A model generated the notes under the pieces. It did not search any database, was not told the origin of the DNA, and saw nothing but the letters and a program-made list of their open reading frames with translations. Made by a program: the position numbers and the translations under genes. This document shows positions 62,658 through 64,000 of a stretch of DNA of 64,000 nucleotides, one piece after another. The DNA is from Corynebacterium jeddahense (lineage in GTDB: Bacteria; Actinomycetota; Actinomycetes; Mycobacteriales; Mycobacteriaceae): positions 1,984,001-2,048,000 of the forward strand of contig NZ_CP063194.1 in assembly GCF_028609865.1 (NCBI RefSeq). Reading direction: 5' to 3'. Within the stretch, counting starts at the first letter, position 1. Each line of letters begins with the position of its first letter.

Positions 62658-64000
62658 CTAGTTCCCCAGCACGTCCGCGACGAGCGCCTTCGCCTCCTCC
62701 TGCACTTGCTTGAGGTGTTCCTCGCCCTTGAACGACTCGGCGTAGATCTTGTACTTGTCCTCGGTGCCGGACGGCCGCGCCGCGAACCACGCGTGCTCCG
62801 TGGTCACCTTCAGTCCGCCGATCGCCGCGCCGTTGCCCGGGGCCTTCGTCAGCTTATCGACGATAGCTTCGCCCGCCAGCGTCTCCGCCGAGACCTGCTC
62901 GGCAGACAGCGCCTTGAGCTTCGCTTTTTCCTCGCGCCCGGCCGGGGCGTCGATGCGCGCGTAAACCGGCGAGCCGTACTCCGCTTCCAGCTCCGCGTAG
63001 CGCTGCGAGGGGGTCTTGCCCGTCACAGCGGTGATCTCGGCGGCGAGCAAGTCCATGATGAGGCCGTCCTTGTCCGTGGACCAGACGGTGCCGTCCTTGC
63101 GCAGGAAGGACGCGCCCGCGGATTCCTCGCCGCCGAAGCCGATGGTGCCGTCGATCAGCCCGGGCACGAACCACTTGAACCCGACCGGCACCTCGACGAG
63201 CTCGCGGCCGAGCGAGGCGACGACGCGGTCGATCATCGACGACGACACGAGCGTCTTGCCCACCGCGGTGCCCTCCGCCCAGCCGTCGCGGTGGCTGAAC
63301 AGGTACTCGATGGCCACGGCGAGGTAGTGGTTCGGGTTCATCAGCCCGGCGTCGGGGGTGACAATGCCGTGGCGGTCCGCGTCCGCGTCGTTGCCCGTGG
63401 CCAGGTCGTACTTGTCGCGGTTGTGCACGAGCGAGGCCATGGAGTTCGGGCTCGAGCAGTCCATGCGGATCCTGCCGTCGGTGTCCAGGGTCATAAACCG
63501 CCAGGTGGCGTCCACGTGCGGGTTGACCACGGTGAGGTTGAGCCCGTAGCGCTCCCCGATCGCACCCCAGTAGTCCACGCTCGCCCCGCCCATCGGGTCC
63601 GCCCCGATGCGCAGGCCGGAGCCCTTGATCGCGTCGAGGTCGACGACGTTGCCCAGGTCGGCGACGTATTGGTCGAGGAAGTCGAACCGCTCGGCCCGCT
63701 CGTCGAGCACCCCGCGTACCGACGTCCTCCGGACCCCCTCGAGCCCGGCCTTGATGGTCGCGTTCGCCCGCTCCGCGATCCAGTCCGTGGCCTCTGCAGG
63801 GGCCGGGCCGCCGGTCGGCGGGTTGTACTTGAAGCCGCCGTCGCGCGGCGGATTGTGCGAGGGGGTGACCACGATGCCGTCGGCCGTACCGCCGGCGTGG
63901 GTGAGGATCGCGTGGGAGACGGCGGGGGTCGGAGTGTAGCGGCCGGAGGCGTCGACACGCACCGGCACCTCGTTGGCAATGAGGACCTCGAGCGCGGAGA
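62658..64000 (-). CDS. pgm: Phosphoglucomutase, alpha-D-glucose specific (5' end outside window)
   Basis: About 447 C-terminal residues are present; the gene continues past the window edge without a start. The phosphoserine loop [17 protein letters not shown] marks the active site, [15 protein letters not shown] the metal loop, [17 protein letters not shown] the sugar-binding loop, and [18 protein letters not shown] the phosphate-binding C-terminal domain. It interconverts glucose 1- and 6-phosphate for trehalose, glycogen and cell-wall precursors. It is the long Pgm type found in actinobacteria and E. coli. Confidence 0.95.
   Translation of the reverse strand, partial: SALEVLIANEVPVRVDASGRYTPTPAVSHAILTHAGGTADGIVVTPSHNPPRDGGFKYNPPTGGPAPAEATDWIAERANATIKAGLEGVRRTSVRGVLDERAERFDFLDQYVADLGNVVDLDAIKGSGLRIGADPMGGASVDYWGAIGERYGLNLTVVNPHVDATWRFMTLDTDGRIRMDCSSPNSMASLVHNRDKYDLATGNDADADRHGIVTPDAGLMNPNHYLAVAIEYLFSHRDGWAEGTAVGKTLVSSSMIDRVVASLGRELVEVPVGFKWFVPGLIDGTIGFGGEESAGASFLRKDGTVWSTDKDGLIMDLLAAEITAVTGKTPSQRYAELEAEYGSPVYARIDAPAGREEKAKLKALSAEQVSAETLAGEAIVDKLTKAPGNGAAIGGLKVTTEHAWFAARPSGTEDKYKIYAESFKGEEHLKQVQEEAKALVADVLGN

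Overview
The window is a high-GC actinobacterial chromosome segment, almost certainly Corynebacterium. The signs are a mycolate-reductase-type SDR (cmrA) followed directly by orn, MetB of corynebacterial type, the class Ib nrdHIE operon with nrdF and ctaD close by, mycothiol-type redox proteins, and gene orders shared with Mycobacterium (an rpiB/pepN/glbO/ettA/ssb block resembling Rv2465c-Rv2478c, and a DUF3817/rdgB/rph/MBL/murI/rhomboid/P1 peptidase/DUF2017/clpS/pncB/dinG block resembling Rv1342c-Rv1329c). Most genes are GC-rich core genes. Several lower-GC or unusual accessory pieces interrupt them.

Layout. 1-1.2 kb: a 13E12/DUF222-type HNH endonuclease. 1.2-8.6 kb: an N-formylglutamate amidohydrolase and a divergent cluster of five glycosyltransferases plus a WcbI-like protein, most of them translationally coupled. 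8.6-9.9 kb: an AAA/DUF4143 ATPase with two large palindromes at its start. 9.9-23.6 kb: core block (rpiB, DsbA-like, pepN, metB, mscS, glbO, thioesterase, ettA, ssb, CopD-CtaG) with one lower-GC coiled-coil membrane protein gene inserted. 23.6-26.3 kb: tRNA-Arg, two small acidic proteins and an IS3-type element. 26.4-30.4 kb: MHS-type transporter, a membrane protein/regulator pair with a concentric palindrome, cmrA, orn and tRNA-His. 30.4-34.4 kb: a mobile-element graveyard with a cassette bounded by matching inverted ends and an 8-bp target duplication, an IS256-type insertion inside a PLDc_N gene, and a truncated second IS256-type transposase. 34.4-38.6 kb: old yellow enzyme, L,D-transpeptidase lipoprotein, tRNA-Lys, nicotinamidase, DUF3618, Bcp and tRNA-Leu. 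38.7-50.6 kb: the conserved Rv1342c-Rv1329c-like block, interrupted by a frameshifted Abi-type gene. 50.6-58.8 kb: PTH2, ctaD, nrdF, GntR-type regulator, nrdE-nrdI-nrdH and rpmJ. 58.9-64 kb: nadE, fructosamine-kinase-like gene, ogt, two tRNA-Ala, a DsbA/MauE redox pair and a pgm gene that runs off the window.

Functional links: NAD metabolism is represented three times (pncA, pncB, nadE). The nrd genes supply deoxynucleotides and carry an NrdR-like palindrome. ctaD and the CopD-CtaG protein belong to cytochrome oxidase biogenesis. The DsbA-like and MauE-like pair suggests exported-protein thiol chemistry. The most striking non-gene signal is an exact 11-mer, CGTCGATACGC, present 13 times over both strands and in both coding and intergenic DNA, far above chance.
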